64,000 bases of DNA, from the NCBI GenBank assembly GCA_009469585.1, contig SSXW01000008.1, positions 1 to 64,000 of the forward strand, read 5' to 3'. The translations under genes and the position numbers were made by a program. Below are positions 27,503 through 36,832 of the stretch, in pieces; within the stretch, counting starts at the first letter, position 1; every line of letters begins with the position of its first letter. Below the pieces are notes generated by a model. The model ran no database searches, was not told the DNA's origin, and saw nothing but the letters and a program-made list of their open reading frames with translations. The stretch is from Dechloromonas sp. Dech2017. GTDB taxonomy: Bacteria > Pseudomonadota > Gammaproteobacteria > Burkholderiales > Rhodocyclaceae.

Positions 27503-28375
27503 ATGAACAAAAGCACTGCCTGGTTCCTCGCCTGCCGCCCCAAGACGCTCACCGTGTCGCTGTCGCCGGTGCTGGTCGGCACCGCCGTCGCCTGGCATGA
27601 CACGCAGGCCGTGTTGTGGCTGCCGCTGCTCGCCGCGGCGCTCGGCGCCGCCTGCATCCAGATCGGCACCAACCTGTTCAACGACGTCGGCGATTTCCTG
27701 CGCGGCACTGACACGCCGGAGCGCCTCGGCCCCAAGCGGGCGGCGGCGGAAGGCTGGCTGAGCGTCGCGGCGATCCGCGCCGGCGCCTGGCTGGCCTTTG
27801 CGCTGGCTTTCGCCTGCGGCATTTACCTCGTCGCCCACGGCGGCTGGCCCATCGTCGCCATCGGCCTCGCCTCGCTGGCCGCCGGCTGGGCCTACACCGG
27901 TGGCCCCAAACCCATCGCCTACGGGCCGCTCGGCGAGGTGTTTGTTTTCGTCTTTTTCGGTCTGGTCGCTGTCGGCGGCAGCTATTACCTGCAGACGCTG
28001 AGCCTGACGCCGATCGCCCTGCTCGCCGCGGCCCTGGTCGGCCTCCACGCCGCCGCGGTGATCACCGTCAACAACTACCGCGACCGGGACGGCGATGCCA
28101 GCAACGGCAAGAACACGCTGGCCGTCCGCCTCGGCCGCCCGACCACCCGCCGCATCTACGCGGCAGAAATGCTTGCCCCCTACGTCCTGCTGCCGCTGCT
28201 CGGCGGACTCGGCTGGCCGGCCGCCCTGCCCTTGCTGTCGCTGCCGCTGGCCCTGCAGTTGATCCGGCGATTTCACCGCGAACCGCCCGGCCCGGTATTC
28301 AACGCCATCCTCGCCGCCACCGCCGGCCTGCAACTGGCCTTCGCCCTGCTGTTGACCCTCGCCTTCGCAATTTGA
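27503..28375 (+). CDS. menA: MenA-like 1,4-dihydroxy-2-naphthoate prenyltransferase
   Basis: A 290-residue UbiA-superfamily membrane prenyltransferase with eight or nine helices. First Asp motif 'NLFNDVGDFLRGTD' and second 'NNYRDRDGDASNGKNTLAVR' are MenA-type, distinct from the UbiA gene at 60756-61631. MenA attaches the polyprenyl tail to dihydroxynaphthoate in menaquinone synthesis. No other men or mqn gene is in the window, so whether the organism makes menaquinone, or uses this enzyme on another substrate, is open. Confidence 0.8.
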   Translation: MNKSTAWFLACRPKTLTVSLSPVLVGTAVAWHDTQAVLWLPLLAAALGAACIQIGTNLFNDVGDFLRGTDTPERLGPKRAAAEGWLSVAAIRAGAWLAFALAFACGIYLVAHGGWPIVAIGLASLAAGWAYTGGPKPIAYGPLGEVFVFVFFGLVAVGGSYYLQTLSLTPIALLAAALVGLHAAAVITVNNYRDRDGDASNGKNTLAVRLGRPTTRRIYAAEMLAPYVLLPLLGGLGWPAALPLLSLPLALQLIRRFHREPPGPVFNAILAATAGLQLAFALLLTLAFAI

Positions 28376-28445
28376 CTATTTTTTAGGCGGCGACTCGGGT
28401 ACAATACGCGGCTTCCCCAGCCCTGCCCAACGCACCCGCACGCCC

Positions 28446-29459
28446 ATGGAATTCGTCGGTTTCCAGCTTCGCAACAACCTGTTCGTCGCCCCCATGGCCG
28501 GCGTCACCGATCGTCCCTTCCGCCAGCTGTGCAAGAAGCTGGGCGCCGGCCTGGCCGTCTCCGAAATGGTCACTTCGAACTCGCTGCTCTACGGCAGCGC
28601 CAAGACGCTGCGCCGGGCCAACCATGTCGGCGAAGTGGCGCCGATCTCGGTGCAGATCGCCGGCGCCGACCCGGCGATGATGGCCGAAGCGGCCCGCCAC
28701 AACGTGGACAACGGCGCCCAGATCATCGACATCAACATGGGCTGCCCGGCCAAGAAGGTGTGCAACGTGATGGCCGGCTCGGCCCTGATGCAGGACGAAG
28801 AGCAGGTCGGCCGCATCCTCGATGCCGTGGTCGCCGCCGTCCCGAACACCCCGGTCACCCTCAAGTTCCGCACCGGCTGGAACATCGCCAACAAGAACGC
28901 GCCGACCATCGCTCGCATCGCCGAATCGGCCGGCGTCCGTGCCGTCGCCATCCACGGCCGCACCCGCTGCCAGCAATACACCGGCGAGGCCGAGTACGAC
29001 ACCATTGCCCTGGTCAAGACGCTGATCCGAATTCCGGTCATCGCCAACGGCGACATCACGACGCCGGAAAAGGCCAGGCACGTGCTCGACGTCACCGGCG
29101 CCGACGGCATCATGATCGGCCGCGCCGCCCAGGGCCGGCCCTGGCTGTTCCGCGAAATCGAGCATTACCTGAAGACCGGCCAGCACCTGCCGCCGGCCGA
29201 GGTCCGCGAGATCCACAGCATCCTGCTCGCCCATCTCGAAGACCTCTACGCTTTCTACGGCCCGGAAACCGGGTTCAAGGTCGCCCGCAAGCACATCTCC
29301 TGGTACACCAAGGGGCTGGTCGGCTCGGCGGCCTTCCGCAAGGAAATGAACGTCCTGCCCAGCATCGACCAACAGATGCAGGCGGTGAACGACTTTTTCT
29401 GCCGCCTGGCGGCGGAGCATGCACATCTAAAATACACAGAGGAGGCGTTGGCAGCATGA
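28446..29459 (+). CDS. dusB: tRNA-dihydrouridine synthase B
   Basis: A 337-residue FMN enzyme that reduces uridine in tRNA D-loops. 'NNLFVAPMAGVTDRPFRQL' start, active-site 'DINMGCPAKKVCNVMAGSAL' with the catalytic Cys, 'RTGWN', 'IHGRTRCQQYTG' and 'GADGIMIGRAAQGRPWL' FMN-phosphate site. The dusB-fis pair is conserved across proteobacteria. A TACAAT box at 28400-28405 with GC-rich sequence after it could be the promoter; the upstream TTGACT is too far away for normal spacing. Confidence 0.95.
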   Translation: MEFVGFQLRNNLFVAPMAGVTDRPFRQLCKKLGAGLAVSEMVTSNSLLYGSAKTLRRANHVGEVAPISVQIAGADPAMMAEAARHNVDNGAQIIDINMGCPAKKVCNVMAGSALMQDEEQVGRILDAVVAAVPNTPVTLKFRTGWNIANKNAPTIARIAESAGVRAVAIHGRTRCQQYTGEAEYDTIALVKTLIRIPVIANGDITTPEKARHVLDVTGADGIMIGRAAQGRPWLFREIEHYLKTGQHLPPAEVREIHSILLAHLEDLYAFYGPETGFKVARKHISWYTKGLVGSAAFRKEMNVLPSIDQQMQAVNDFFCRLAAEHAHLKYTEEALAA

Positions 29460-29689
29460 GCCAACATGATTTGGGGCGGTGCGTCATCAACGCACTGGAG
29501 CAGTATTTCCGCGACCTGGACGGGGAAAAGCCGGCCGCGATCTATGACATGGTCCTGCGCAGCGTCGAGAAGCCGATGCTCGAAGTGGTTCTCGCCAAGG
29601 CAGGCGACAACCAGACGCTGGCGGCGGAGATGCTCGGCATCAACCGCAACACCCTGCGCAAGAAACTCACCGAACACCAACTGTTGTAG
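29456..29689 (+). CDS. fis: Nucleoid-associated regulator Fis
   Basis: A 77-residue Fis protein (betaproteobacterial Fis is shorter than the 98-residue E. coli one). C-terminal helix-turn-helix 'NQTLAAEMLGINRNTLRKKL' is complete. Fis bends DNA, activates stable-RNA promoters and organises the chromosome. The start overlaps the dusB stop (ATGA). Confidence 0.95.
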   Translation: MSQHDLGRCVINALEQYFRDLDGEKPAAIYDMVLRSVEKPMLEVVLAKAGDNQTLAAEMLGINRNTLRKKLTEHQLL

Positions 29690-29777
29690 TTGCTGGTTAC
29701 TAGTCGTTAGTTATTAGCTAACGGCAATACCTGACAACTCCCCGCTAACTACCAATTACTAATTACTAGCTACTAAC
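29690..29777. repeat. AT-rich linker with TTACTAGT/ACTAGTTA-like repeats between fis and purH
   Basis: An 88-bp gap, far richer in A and T than its surroundings, with repeated TTACTAG, TTAGTTATTAGC and ATTACTAATTACTAGC units that are partly inverted relative to each other. No gene is present. It resembles a dispersed tandem/inverted-repeat linker rather than a simple promoter, although purH probably starts from here. Confidence 0.5.
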
Positions 29778-31370
29778 ATGTCCATCAAGCAAGCGCTGAT
29801 TTCCGTCTCCGACAAGACGGGTGTACTCGAATTCGCCCAAGGCCTCGCCGCCCAGGGCGTGAACCTGTTGTCCACCGGCGGCACCGCCAAGCTGCTGCGC
29901 GATGCCGGCCTGGCCGTCACCGAAATCGGCGACTACACCGGCTTCCCGGAAATGCTCGACGGCCGCGTCAAGACCCTGCATCCGAAGGTGCACGGCGGCA
30001 TCCTGGCCCGTCGCGACCTGCCGGAACATCTGGCCACCATCGAACAGCACGGCATCCCGACCATCGACCTGGTCTGCGTCAATCTCTACCCGTTCGCCGC
30101 CACCATCGCCAAGGCCGGCGTGACGCTGGAAGACGCCATCGAGAACATCGACATCGGCGGCCCGGCCATGGTCCGCTCCTCGGCCAAGAACTACAACGGC
30201 GTGGCCATCGTCACCGATCCGGAAGACTACGCCCCGCTGCTCGCTGAGATGAAGGCCAACGGCGGCGCCCTGCAACTGGCGACCCGTTTCGGCCTGGCCA
30301 AGAAGGCCTTCACCCACACCGCCCGCTACGACAGCATGATCGCCAACTGGCTGACCGGACTGGACGACGGTGCCGAAGCCAAGCCGGCCGAAGCCGCACC
30401 GACCCCGGCCATCTTCCCGGCCAAGCTGCAACTGGCGTTCGACCGCACCGAAATCCTGCGCTACGGCGAGAACTCGCACCAGCAAGCTGCCTTCTACCGC
30501 GACACTACGCCGCTGGCCGGCAGCATCGCCGCCTATACCCAGCTGCAGGGCAAGGAGCTGTCCTACAACAACATCGCCGACTCCGATGCCGCCTGGGAAT
30601 GCGTCAAGGCCTTCGATGCCCCGGCCTGCGTCATCATCAAGCACGCCAACCCGTGCGGCGTGGCCATCGACGGCACCCTGCTCGGCGCCTACGAAAAGGC
30701 CTTCAAGACCGACTCGACCTCGGCCTTCGGCGGCATCATCGCCTTCAACGGTGAAGTCGGCCTCGACGTGGTCAACGCCATGAACGAGCGCAAGCACTTC
30801 GTCGAAGTGCTGATCGCCCCGTCCTTCACCGCCGAAGCCAAGGCCGCGCTGGCCGCCAAGGCCAACCTGCGCGTGCTGGCCGTCCCGCTCGGCCGCGACC
30901 TGAACAAGCTCGAACTCAAGCGCGTCGGCGGCGGCCTGCTGGTGCAGACGGCCGACGACTTCACCGCCCAGGTCAGCGGCCTGAAGGTCGTCACCAAGGT
31001 GCAACCGACCGCCCAACAGATCGAAGACCTGCTCTTTGCCGAGCGCGTCGCCAAGTTCGTCAAGTCCAACGCCATCGTCTTCTGCGGTGGCGGCATGACC
31101 CTGGGCGTCGGCGCCGGCCAGATGAGCCGCGTCGATTCGACCAAGATCGCCAGCATCAAGGCGCAGAACGCCGGCCTCGCGCTGCAGGGCTCGGTCGTCG
31201 CCTCCGACGCCTTCTTCCCGTTCCGCGACGGTCTCGACGTGCTGGCCGAAGCTGGCGCCGTCGCCGTCATCCAGCCGGGCGGCTCGATGCGCGACGAGGA
31301 AGTCATCGCCGCAGCCGACGAGCACGGCCTGGCCATGGTGTTCACTGGCACCCGCCATTTCAGGCATTAA
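29778..31370 (+). CDS. purH: Bifunctional AICAR transformylase/IMP cyclohydrolase
   Basis: A 530-residue PurH performing the last two steps of IMP synthesis. N-terminal cyclohydrolase domain ('[18 protein letters not shown]', '[14 protein letters not shown]', '[14 protein letters not shown]') and C-terminal transformylase with 'KHANPCGVA', where Lys and His are catalytic, and '[12 protein letters not shown]'. Followed by purD after a hairpin-rich gap of 90 bp. Confidence 0.97.
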   Translation: MSIKQALISVSDKTGVLEFAQGLAAQGVNLLSTGGTAKLLRDAGLAVTEIGDYTGFPEMLDGRVKTLHPKVHGGILARRDLPEHLATIEQHGIPTIDLVCVNLYPFAATIAKAGVTLEDAIENIDIGGPAMVRSSAKNYNGVAIVTDPEDYAPLLAEMKANGGALQLATRFGLAKKAFTHTARYDSMIANWLTGLDDGAEAKPAEAAPTPAIFPAKLQLAFDRTEILRYGENSHQQAAFYRDTTPLAGSIAAYTQLQGKELSYNNIADSDAAWECVKAFDAPACVIIKHANPCGVAIDGTLLGAYEKAFKTDSTSAFGGIIAFNGEVGLDVVNAMNERKHFVEVLIAPSFTAEAKAALAAKANLRVLAVPLGRDLNKLELKRVGGGLLVQTADDFTAQVSGLKVVTKVQPTAQQIEDLLFAERVAKFVKSNAIVFCGGGMTLGVGAGQMSRVDSTKIASIKAQNAGLALQGSVVASDAFFPFRDGLDVLAEAGAVAVIQPGGSMRDEEVIAAADEHGLAMVFTGTRHFRH

Positions 31371-31383
31371 TTTCAGACGCGGA

Positions 31384-31444
31384 GACGCAGAGGTGCAGAG
31401 AAAATCTCTTTGCCGTTTCCTTTGCGCCTCTGCGCCTCTGCGTC
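31384..31444. repeat. Inverted repeat (GACGCAGAGG type) between purH and purD
   Basis: GACGCAGAGGTGCAGAG (31384-31400) pairs with CTCTGCGCCTCTGCGTC (31428-31444), 16 of 17 positions plus one G-T pair, with a 27-base loop. Units of GACGCAGAGGCGCAGAG are, from memory, widespread intergenic repeats in unrelated bacteria. No T-run follows, so it is not a normal terminator. Confidence 0.75.
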
Positions 31445-31460
31445 GAAAGGTTGTTAATAC

Positions 31461-32738
31461 ATGAAATTACTAGTCATCGGTTCCGGCGGCCGCGAGCACG
31501 CCATGGCCTGGAAGCTGGCGCAGACGCCCGGCCTGCAGAAGGTGTACGTCGCCCCCGGCAATGCCGGCACGGCGCGCGAGCACGAGCTGGAGAACGTCAA
31601 TATCACTGACCCGGCGGCGCTGGCCGATTTCGCCGAGCAGAACGGCATCCACCTCACCGTCGTCGGCCCGGAAGCGCCACTGGCGGCCGGCGTGGTCAAT
31701 GTCTTCCGGGCCCGCGGCCTGAAGATCTTCGGCCCGACCAAGGAAGCCGCCCAGCTTGAGTCCTCCAAGGATTTCGCCAAGCGCTTCATGGCCCGCCACA
31801 ACATCCCGACCTCCGGTTTCGAGACTTTTTCCGAGTCGACCGCAGCGCATGCCTACATCGACAAACAAGGCGCACCCATCGTCATCAAGGCCGACGGCCT
31901 GGCTGCCGGCAAGGGTGTCGTCGTCGCCATGACGCTGGCCGAGGCGCACGCCGCGGTCGATGACATGCTGTCCGGCAACAAGTTGGGCGATGCCGGCGCC
32001 CGCGTCGTCATCGAGGATTTCCTCGACGGCGAGGAAGCCAGCTTCATCGTCATGGTCGACGGCAAGAACGTCCTCGCCCTGGCCTCCAGCCAGGACCACA
32101 AGCGCATCGGCGACGGCGACACCGGCCCCAACACCGGCGGCATGGGCGCCTACTCGCCGGCCCCCTGCGTGACGCCGGAAGTGCACGCCAAGGCCATGCG
32201 CGAAATCATCCTGCCCACCGTGCGCGGCATGGCCGCCGACGGCATTCCCTTCACCGGCTTCCTTTACGCCGGCCTGATGATCGCCAAGGACGGCTCGGTC
32301 AAGACGCTGGAATTCAACTGCCGCATGGGCGACCCGGAAACCCAGCCGATCCTGATGCGCCTGAAATCGGATTTCGTCGACCTGCTCGAACACGGCATCG
32401 CCGGCACCCTCGACCAGATCGAAGCCGAATGGGACCGCCGGGTCGCGCTCGGCGTCGTGCTCGCCGCCGCCAACTACCCGGATACGCCGAAAAAAGGCGA
32501 CGTCATCGGCGGCCTGCCCAAGGGCAACCGCTTTGGCGAGGATTGCCACGTCTTCCACGCCGGCACGGCCGACAAGGACGGCCAGGTCGTCACCAGCGGC
32601 GGCCGCGTACTCTGCGTCACGGCGCTCGGCGAGAACGTCAAGCTCGCCCAGAAGCGCGCCTACGAGGCAGTCGCCAAGATCGGCTGGGACGGCAAGCAGT
32701 TCCGCAAGGATATCGGTTACCGCGCGTTCAGCCGCTAA
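31461..32738 (+). CDS. purD: Phosphoribosylamine-glycine ligase
   Basis: A 425-residue GAR synthetase with an ATP-grasp fold, second step of purine synthesis. '[20 protein letters not shown]' N-terminal loop, '[15 protein letters not shown]', '[17 protein letters not shown]', '[12 protein letters not shown]' and '[12 protein letters not shown]' are all intact. Nucleotides 31823-31847 ('[10 protein letters not shown]') resemble the dispersed GTCGAC-box core. The full-strength repeat lies 12 bp after the stop codon. Confidence 0.96.
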   Translation: MKLLVIGSGGREHAMAWKLAQTPGLQKVYVAPGNAGTAREHELENVNITDPAALADFAEQNGIHLTVVGPEAPLAAGVVNVFRARGLKIFGPTKEAAQLESSKDFAKRFMARHNIPTSGFETFSESTAAHAYIDKQGAPIVIKADGLAAGKGVVVAMTLAEAHAAVDDMLSGNKLGDAGARVVIEDFLDGEEASFIVMVDGKNVLALASSQDHKRIGDGDTGPNTGGMGAYSPAPCVTPEVHAKAMREIILPTVRGMAADGIPFTGFLYAGLMIAKDGSVKTLEFNCRMGDPETQPILMRLKSDFVDLLEHGIAGTLDQIEAEWDRRVALGVVLAAANYPDTPKKGDVIGGLPKGNRFGEDCHVFHAGTADKDGQVVTSGGRVLCVTALGENVKLAQKRAYEAVAKIGWDGKQFRKDIGYRAFSR

Positions 32739-32750
32739 ACCGGCCCGGCC

Positions 32751-32792
32751 GGAATTTCGTTTTTCGACGATTTTTCCGGTCTACCGCAGCAA
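32751..32792 (+). repeat. GTCGAC-box dispersed repeat between purD and hemF
   Basis: GGAATTTCGTTTTTCGACG followed by ATTTTTCCGGTCTACCGCAG. The palindrome centre is degraded to GTCTAC here, the rest matches well. Confidence 0.8.
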
Positions 32793-32820
32793 CCCGGGCC
32801 ACGGCCCGGACAACAAGACA

Positions 32821-32844
32821 GGGCGGCTCACGGGCCGCCCGTTT
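32821..32844 (+). terminator. Hairpin upstream of hemF, weak terminator for purD
   Basis: GGGCGGC, loop TCACGG, GCCGCCC, then GTTT. The stem is strong and the T-tail poor; it ends 19 bp before the hemF ATG. Confidence 0.5.
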
Positions 32845-32862
32845 CACATCCCCGGAGAGACC

Positions 32863-33762
32863 ATGGACACCACCCGCCTCAAGGACTATTTCACCGGCCT
32901 GCAGGCCCGCATCGTCGCCGATCTCGAAGCCTTCGACGGCCAGCCCTTCCGCACCGACTCCTGGGTCCGCCCGGAAGGCGGCGGCGGCATTTCGCGGCTG
33001 ATCGAGGAAGGCGATTTCTTTGAGCGCGGCGGCGTCAATTTCTCGCACGTCACCGGCCAGTCCCTGCCCGCCTCGGCCACCGCCGTGCGCCCACAACTGG
33101 CCGGCCGTTCGTGGGAGGCGATGGGCGTCTCGCTGGTCCTGCATCCGCGCAACCCTTACTGCCCGACGGCGCACATGAACGTGCGCTGCTTCGTCGCCAG
33201 CAAGGCCGGTGAAGACGACGTCTGGTGGTTCGGCGGCGGCATGGACCTGACACCCTACTACGGTCAACGCGACGATGTCGCCCATTTCCACCGCACCTGC
33301 CGCGATGCACTGGCGCCCTTCGGCGACGACGTCTACCCGAAATACAAGGCGTGGTGCGACGACTACTTCTTCCTCAAGCACCGCAACGAGCCGCGCGGCG
33401 TCGGCGGCGTCTTCTTCGACGACCTCAACGAGGGCGGCTTCGAACGCTGCTTCAACCTGACCCAGGCGGTCGGCAACGCCTTCACGCAAGCCTACCTGCC
33501 GGTGCTGGCCAAACGTCGCGCCATGCCCTACGGCGAGCGCGAACGCGACTTCCAGGCTTACCGCCGCGGCCGCTACGTCGAATTCAACCTGGTCTGGGAC
33601 CGCGGCACGCTGTTCGGCCTGCAGTCGGGCGGGCGCACCGAGTCCATCCTGATGTCGCTACCGCCCATCGTCAAATGGCGCTACGACTGGCAACCGCAAG
33701 CCGGCACGCCGGAAGCCGAGCTCTACGAGGTCTTCCTCAAGCCGCAGGACTGGCTGAAGTAA
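32863..33762 (+). CDS. hemF: Oxygen-dependent coproporphyrinogen III oxidase
   Basis: A 299-residue HemF that decarboxylates coproporphyrinogen III to protoporphyrinogen IX using O2, so haem can be made under air. Motifs: '[23 protein letters not shown]', 'HMNVRCFVA', '[12 protein letters not shown]', '[15 protein letters not shown]' and '[22 protein letters not shown]'. ATG 32863 is preceded by CCGGAGAGA. An in-frame extension upstream covers only the repeat and hairpin. It converges on the hemCDXY operon, with a 69-bp gap. Confidence 0.96.
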   Translation: MDTTRLKDYFTGLQARIVADLEAFDGQPFRTDSWVRPEGGGGISRLIEEGDFFERGGVNFSHVTGQSLPASATAVRPQLAGRSWEAMGVSLVLHPRNPYCPTAHMNVRCFVASKAGEDDVWWFGGGMDLTPYYGQRDDVAHFHRTCRDALAPFGDDVYPKYKAWCDDYFFLKHRNEPRGVGGVFFDDLNEGGFERCFNLTQAVGNAFTQAYLPVLAKRRAMPYGERERDFQAYRRGRYVEFNLVWDRGTLFGLQSGGRTESILMSLPPIVKWRYDWQPQAGTPEAELYEVFLKPQDWLK

Positions 33763-33831
33763 GCGCCGCCAAGGCCCGGAGCGTCCCGGGCCGACGGCCA
33801 GCCGGCCGCCACCGGGCGAAGACCCCCGCCC

Positions 33832-35016
33832 TCAGTGCGTGTCGAGCAGGGCGCTGGCCCGGTAGTGCTCGTTGGCCTCGTCCGGCTTTTCCTGCTGGTC
33901 GAGCAGGCGGGCCAGTTCGAGGTGGGCCTCCTGCGTCGGGCCGACCGACAGCGAGGCTTCCAGGTAGCTCTGCGCCTTGCCCCACAGGCGCTGGCGCTGG
34001 CACATGCGGCCGAGGGCGATGAGCAGCTGGGCGTCGTCGGCGTGGCGGAGCAGCCATGTCTCGGCGCGGGCGATGCGGGCCGTCTGTTCGCCTCCGGCCA
34101 GGCGGCCGTAGAGCGCGGCCAGCGTCGGCTGCCAGGCATCGGCGTCGGCCTCTTCGAGGGCGCTCTCGATCAGTTTCTGGGCTTCGCCATCGGCCCCCAG
34201 CACCGCCAGGGCGCGGGCGGCGGCCAGCACCACCCGCCGGCCGCGCTCGCCGGCCGGCACCTCGCGCAGGTAGGCGCTCAGCGCCTTGCGGTCGTCGGCC
34301 TGGCGGCCGATCAGCGCCAGGTGGGCCTGGGTGCAGATCTCCCGCACCACCTCGGGATTCAGCGCATCGCGCTTGGCCAGCTGGCGTACCAGCTTGAGCA
34401 CGCCGGCCCAGTCGCCGCTGCCCTGGCGGGCGCGCAGCTCCAGGCGGAGGGCGGCGATGTGGCGGCCCTGCTTGCCCTGCAGTTTGTCGAGGGCGGCCAG
34501 CGCGTCGGCGAAGCGGCGCTCCTCGTTGGCCATTTCGGCGTCGAGCATCAGCGTCGCCGCCTCGGTGCGCGGATCGTCGGTACGGGCGTGGTCCAGCCAG
34601 TATTGCTGCTTTTCGGTTTCCCGCATGCGCTGCGCGGCGCGGGCGGCGATCAGCGCCGACAGGCCGGGTGCCGTACCGGCCGCGTGGGCTTCGCCGGCCT
34701 TCTTCATGGCCTGGCCGAAGCGGCCCTCGAACAGGAAGCGGACGGCATCCTGGAAGACCAGGCCGGCCCGCTCGCGCTGGCGCCGGGCGCGGTATTCGGC
34801 GACCTGGCGGGGCAGGCCGAAGGTCGCAGCGAGCAGGCGCATCACCGCGTAGAAGACAAGGAACAGGCCGAGCAGGGCGACGATCAGCAGGTTGAGCGAA
34901 ACCTCGGCCCGCCACGGCGGCACGACGAGCAGCACGTAGCCGTCGTTGAGGCGGGCGCCGAGGGCGACGGCCACCGCCAGCCCGAACAGGGCGACGATCC
35001 AGAACAGGCCCTTCAC
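33832..35016 (-). CDS. hemY: HemY-like membrane protein with TPR repeats
   Basis: A 394-residue HemY (proteobacterial type, not the Bacillus oxidase of the same name). Two N-terminal transmembrane helices, the conserved 'NDGYVLLVVPPWRAEVSLNLL' and TPR-like helical repeats to the C-terminus. It is thought to help late haem synthesis at the membrane; the biochemical role is not settled. The GTG start at 35016 overlaps the hemX stop. It is the last gene of hemC-hemD-hemX-hemY. Confidence 0.88.
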   Translation of the reverse strand: MKGLFWIVALFGLAVAVALGARLNDGYVLLVVPPWRAEVSLNLLIVALLGLFLVFYAVMRLLAATFGLPRQVAEYRARRQRERAGLVFQDAVRFLFEGRFGQAMKKAGEAHAAGTAPGLSALIAARAAQRMRETEKQQYWLDHARTDDPRTEAATLMLDAEMANEERRFADALAALDKLQGKQGRHIAALRLELRARQGSGDWAGVLKLVRQLAKRDALNPEVVREICTQAHLALIGRQADDRKALSAYLREVPAGERGRRVVLAAARALAVLGADGEAQKLIESALEEADADAWQPTLAALYGRLAGGEQTARIARAETWLLRHADDAQLLIALGRMCQRQRLWGKAQSYLEASLSVGPTQEAHLELARLLDQQEKPDEANEHYRASALLDTH

Positions 35017-36059
35017 CGCTTTTCCCTGCCCTGGCGCAGGCTGCGCAGCGCGGCCTGGCTGTCGTTGAGGTTGGGCAGCTCGACCGTGATGCCGGAGGCT
35101 GTCATCTGGCGCAGGGTGTCCTGGGCCGCCTGCACGGCCTTGTCGCTAGCGTCGAAATGGCGGGCCAGCCAGGCGGCCGAGACCTTCAGTTCGTTGCGGT
35201 AGCTCGCCTGGTCGCGGGCGAACAGCGCCAGGCGGGCGTTGAGCAGGCGCAGCTTGAGATTCTCGCGGAGCAGGAAATCCTGGCCGGGAGCGAGCAGGGC
35301 CGGCTCGTCGCGGTCGAAACGCTGGATGCGGACCAGGCCCTTGATTTCCTGCCAGATTTCACCGCCGGCGCTGTGCCACCACGGTTGCGGCGCGGCCGGT
35401 TTTTCGATTTCGGCCGATTTTTCCGGTCGACCGTAGGCCTTGAGTGGCAGCTTGTCGACGGCCAGCAGGATTTCCTCGAGGCGCAGGCTGAGGCCGGCCA
35501 GGTCGACGAAGGGCAGCGCCGTCAGGCGGCCGAGATCCTTGGCCAGCGCCTTGCGCAGGGCGATGTGCTGCGGCCGGTCGAGGCGGGCCAGGCGGGCGTC
35601 GGCCGATTGCAGGGCGAGGACGGCGACCGGTACGTTGCCGGCCAGCTGCAGCTGCTGCCCGGCCAGCGTGATGGCCTGCTCGATTTCGAGCAGGGTCACT
35701 TCCTCGCGGCTGCGGTCGATGTCCTGGTACAGCGCCTGCAAGGTCGTCGACTGGCTGCGGAATTCCTCCAGCCGGCCGTCCAGCGCGCCGAGGCGGGCCT
35801 GCAGCGCGGCGATCTGCTCGCCGGTCTGCTTGCGGGCGCCGTCGTCCTCCTTGCCGGCGGTTTCGATCGCGGCCAGCTTGTCGCCGAGTTGCGCCTGCAT
35901 GGCGGCCAGCTGCTGGCGGGTGTCGAACCACTGCCAGCCGAGCAGGCCGAACAGGACGAGGCCGACCAGCAGGGTCGGGCCGGAGCGGGAAGTGCGCCGC
36001 GGGCGCACGGTCGGGGCGCTCGGAGCGGGAAGATTGGGCTTGTCGTTGTCGGGCATCAT
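35013..36059 (-). CDS. hemX: HemX-like membrane protein
   Basis: A 348-residue HemX (uroporphyrinogen-III C-methyltransferase-like by name only; the methyltransferase motifs are absent). One transmembrane helix near residues 29-47 ('TLLVGLVLFGLLGWQWF'), a coiled-coil stretch, then the conserved HemX domain. Residues about 208-220 ('YGRPEKSAEIEKP') are encoded by a copy of the dispersed GTCGAC-box in antisense orientation. The ATG at 36059 overlaps the hemD stop (ATGA), so I prefer it to the TTG upstream. Confidence 0.88.
   Translation of the reverse strand: MMPDNDKPNLPAPSAPTVRPRRTSRSGPTLLVGLVLFGLLGWQWFDTRQQLAAMQAQLGDKLAAIETAGKEDDGARKQTGEQIAALQARLGALDGRLEEFRSQSTTLQALYQDIDRSREEVTLLEIEQAITLAGQQLQLAGNVPVAVLALQSADARLARLDRPQHIALRKALAKDLGRLTALPFVDLAGLSLRLEEILLAVDKLPLKAYGRPEKSAEIEKPAAPQPWWHSAGGEIWQEIKGLVRIQRFDRDEPALLAPGQDFLLRENLKLRLLNARLALFARDQASYRNELKVSAAWLARHFDASDKAVQAAQDTLRQMTASGITVELPNLNDSQAALRSLRQGREKR
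35398..35437 (+). repeat. GTCGAC-box dispersed repeat inside hemX (antisense)
   Basis: GTTTTTCGATTTCGGCCG followed by ATTTTTCCGGTCGACCGTAG. The same DNA, read from the other strand than in murU or pdxA, gives a charged stretch 'GRPEKSAEIEKP' between two domains of HemX. It remains in frame. Confidence 0.85.
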
Positions 36060-36832
36060 GCTGGCCAATTATAAGCACGCAGGCCGGCGATCAGGCCGGC
36101 GTCGGCGGCGGCGGTGAGGATAATCCGGCGCAGCCCGAGCTGGCGGGCGTTGTCGGCGATGCGGGCATGCGGCACGAAGAGCGGCGTCTGGTGCAGGAAA
36201 GCCAGGCCCTCGGCGTCGAGCAGGTCGACCAGATGGCGCAGGCCTTCGCTGCTCGACACGGTCAGCGCGTCGAGCCGGCCTTCCCGCCAGGCGGCGAGCA
36301 GCGGCGCCACGCCGTGCGGCGGCCCGGCGCGGTGATAGCAGGTCACGCAATCGACCGTCGCGCCGCGCTGACGCAGGGTGTCGGCGAGCAGCTCGCGGCC
36401 GCCGTCGCCGCGGAAGATGGCGACTCGGCCGCCGCGGACCCGGTCGGCTGCCAGTTCCGGCAAATCGAGCAGGGCTTCCGAATCGAAGCGTTCGGTCGGC
36501 GCCACGCAACCGGCGATGCCGGCCTCGGCCAGCACCTTGACCGTGCCCTGGCCGACCGCCGCCGGGACCAGGCCGGCCGGCCACGGGCCAGCGGCGAGCA
36601 GCACCGGCAGGGCGTGGGCGACGGCATTCGGGCTGATGAAGACGGCCAGCCGGTAGTCGCCCAGGCGGGCGGCGGCTTCGGCCAGCGGCCGGGGATCGGC
36701 GGCCGGCGAGATGTCGAGCAGGGGGAAGATCAGCGGCGCGCCGCCGGCTGCGGCGATGGCCTCGGCGAGCGGTGCGGCCTGGGCCAGCGGCCGGGTGACG
36801 ACGATGGTCCGGCCGGCGAGCGGGCCGCTCAT
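36056..36832 (-). CDS. hemD: Uroporphyrinogen-III synthase
   Basis: A 258-residue HemD that closes hydroxymethylbilane into uroporphyrinogen III with inversion of ring D. The family is poorly conserved; '[19 protein letters not shown]' and '[16 protein letters not shown]' are recognisable. The start at 36832 overlaps the hemC stop (ATGA); an open frame extends further upstream over hemC but in a non-coding frame. Confidence 0.9.
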   Translation of the reverse strand: MSGPLAGRTIVVTRPLAQAAPLAEAIAAAGGAPLIFPLLDISPAADPRPLAEAAARLGDYRLAVFISPNAVAHALPVLLAAGPWPAGLVPAAVGQGTVKVLAEAGIAGCVAPTERFDSEALLDLPELAADRVRGGRVAIFRGDGGRELLADTLRQRGATVDCVTCYHRAGPPHGVAPLLAAWREGRLDALTVSSSEGLRHLVDLLDAEGLAFLHQTPLFVPHARIADNARQLGLRRIILTAAADAGLIAGLRAYNWPA

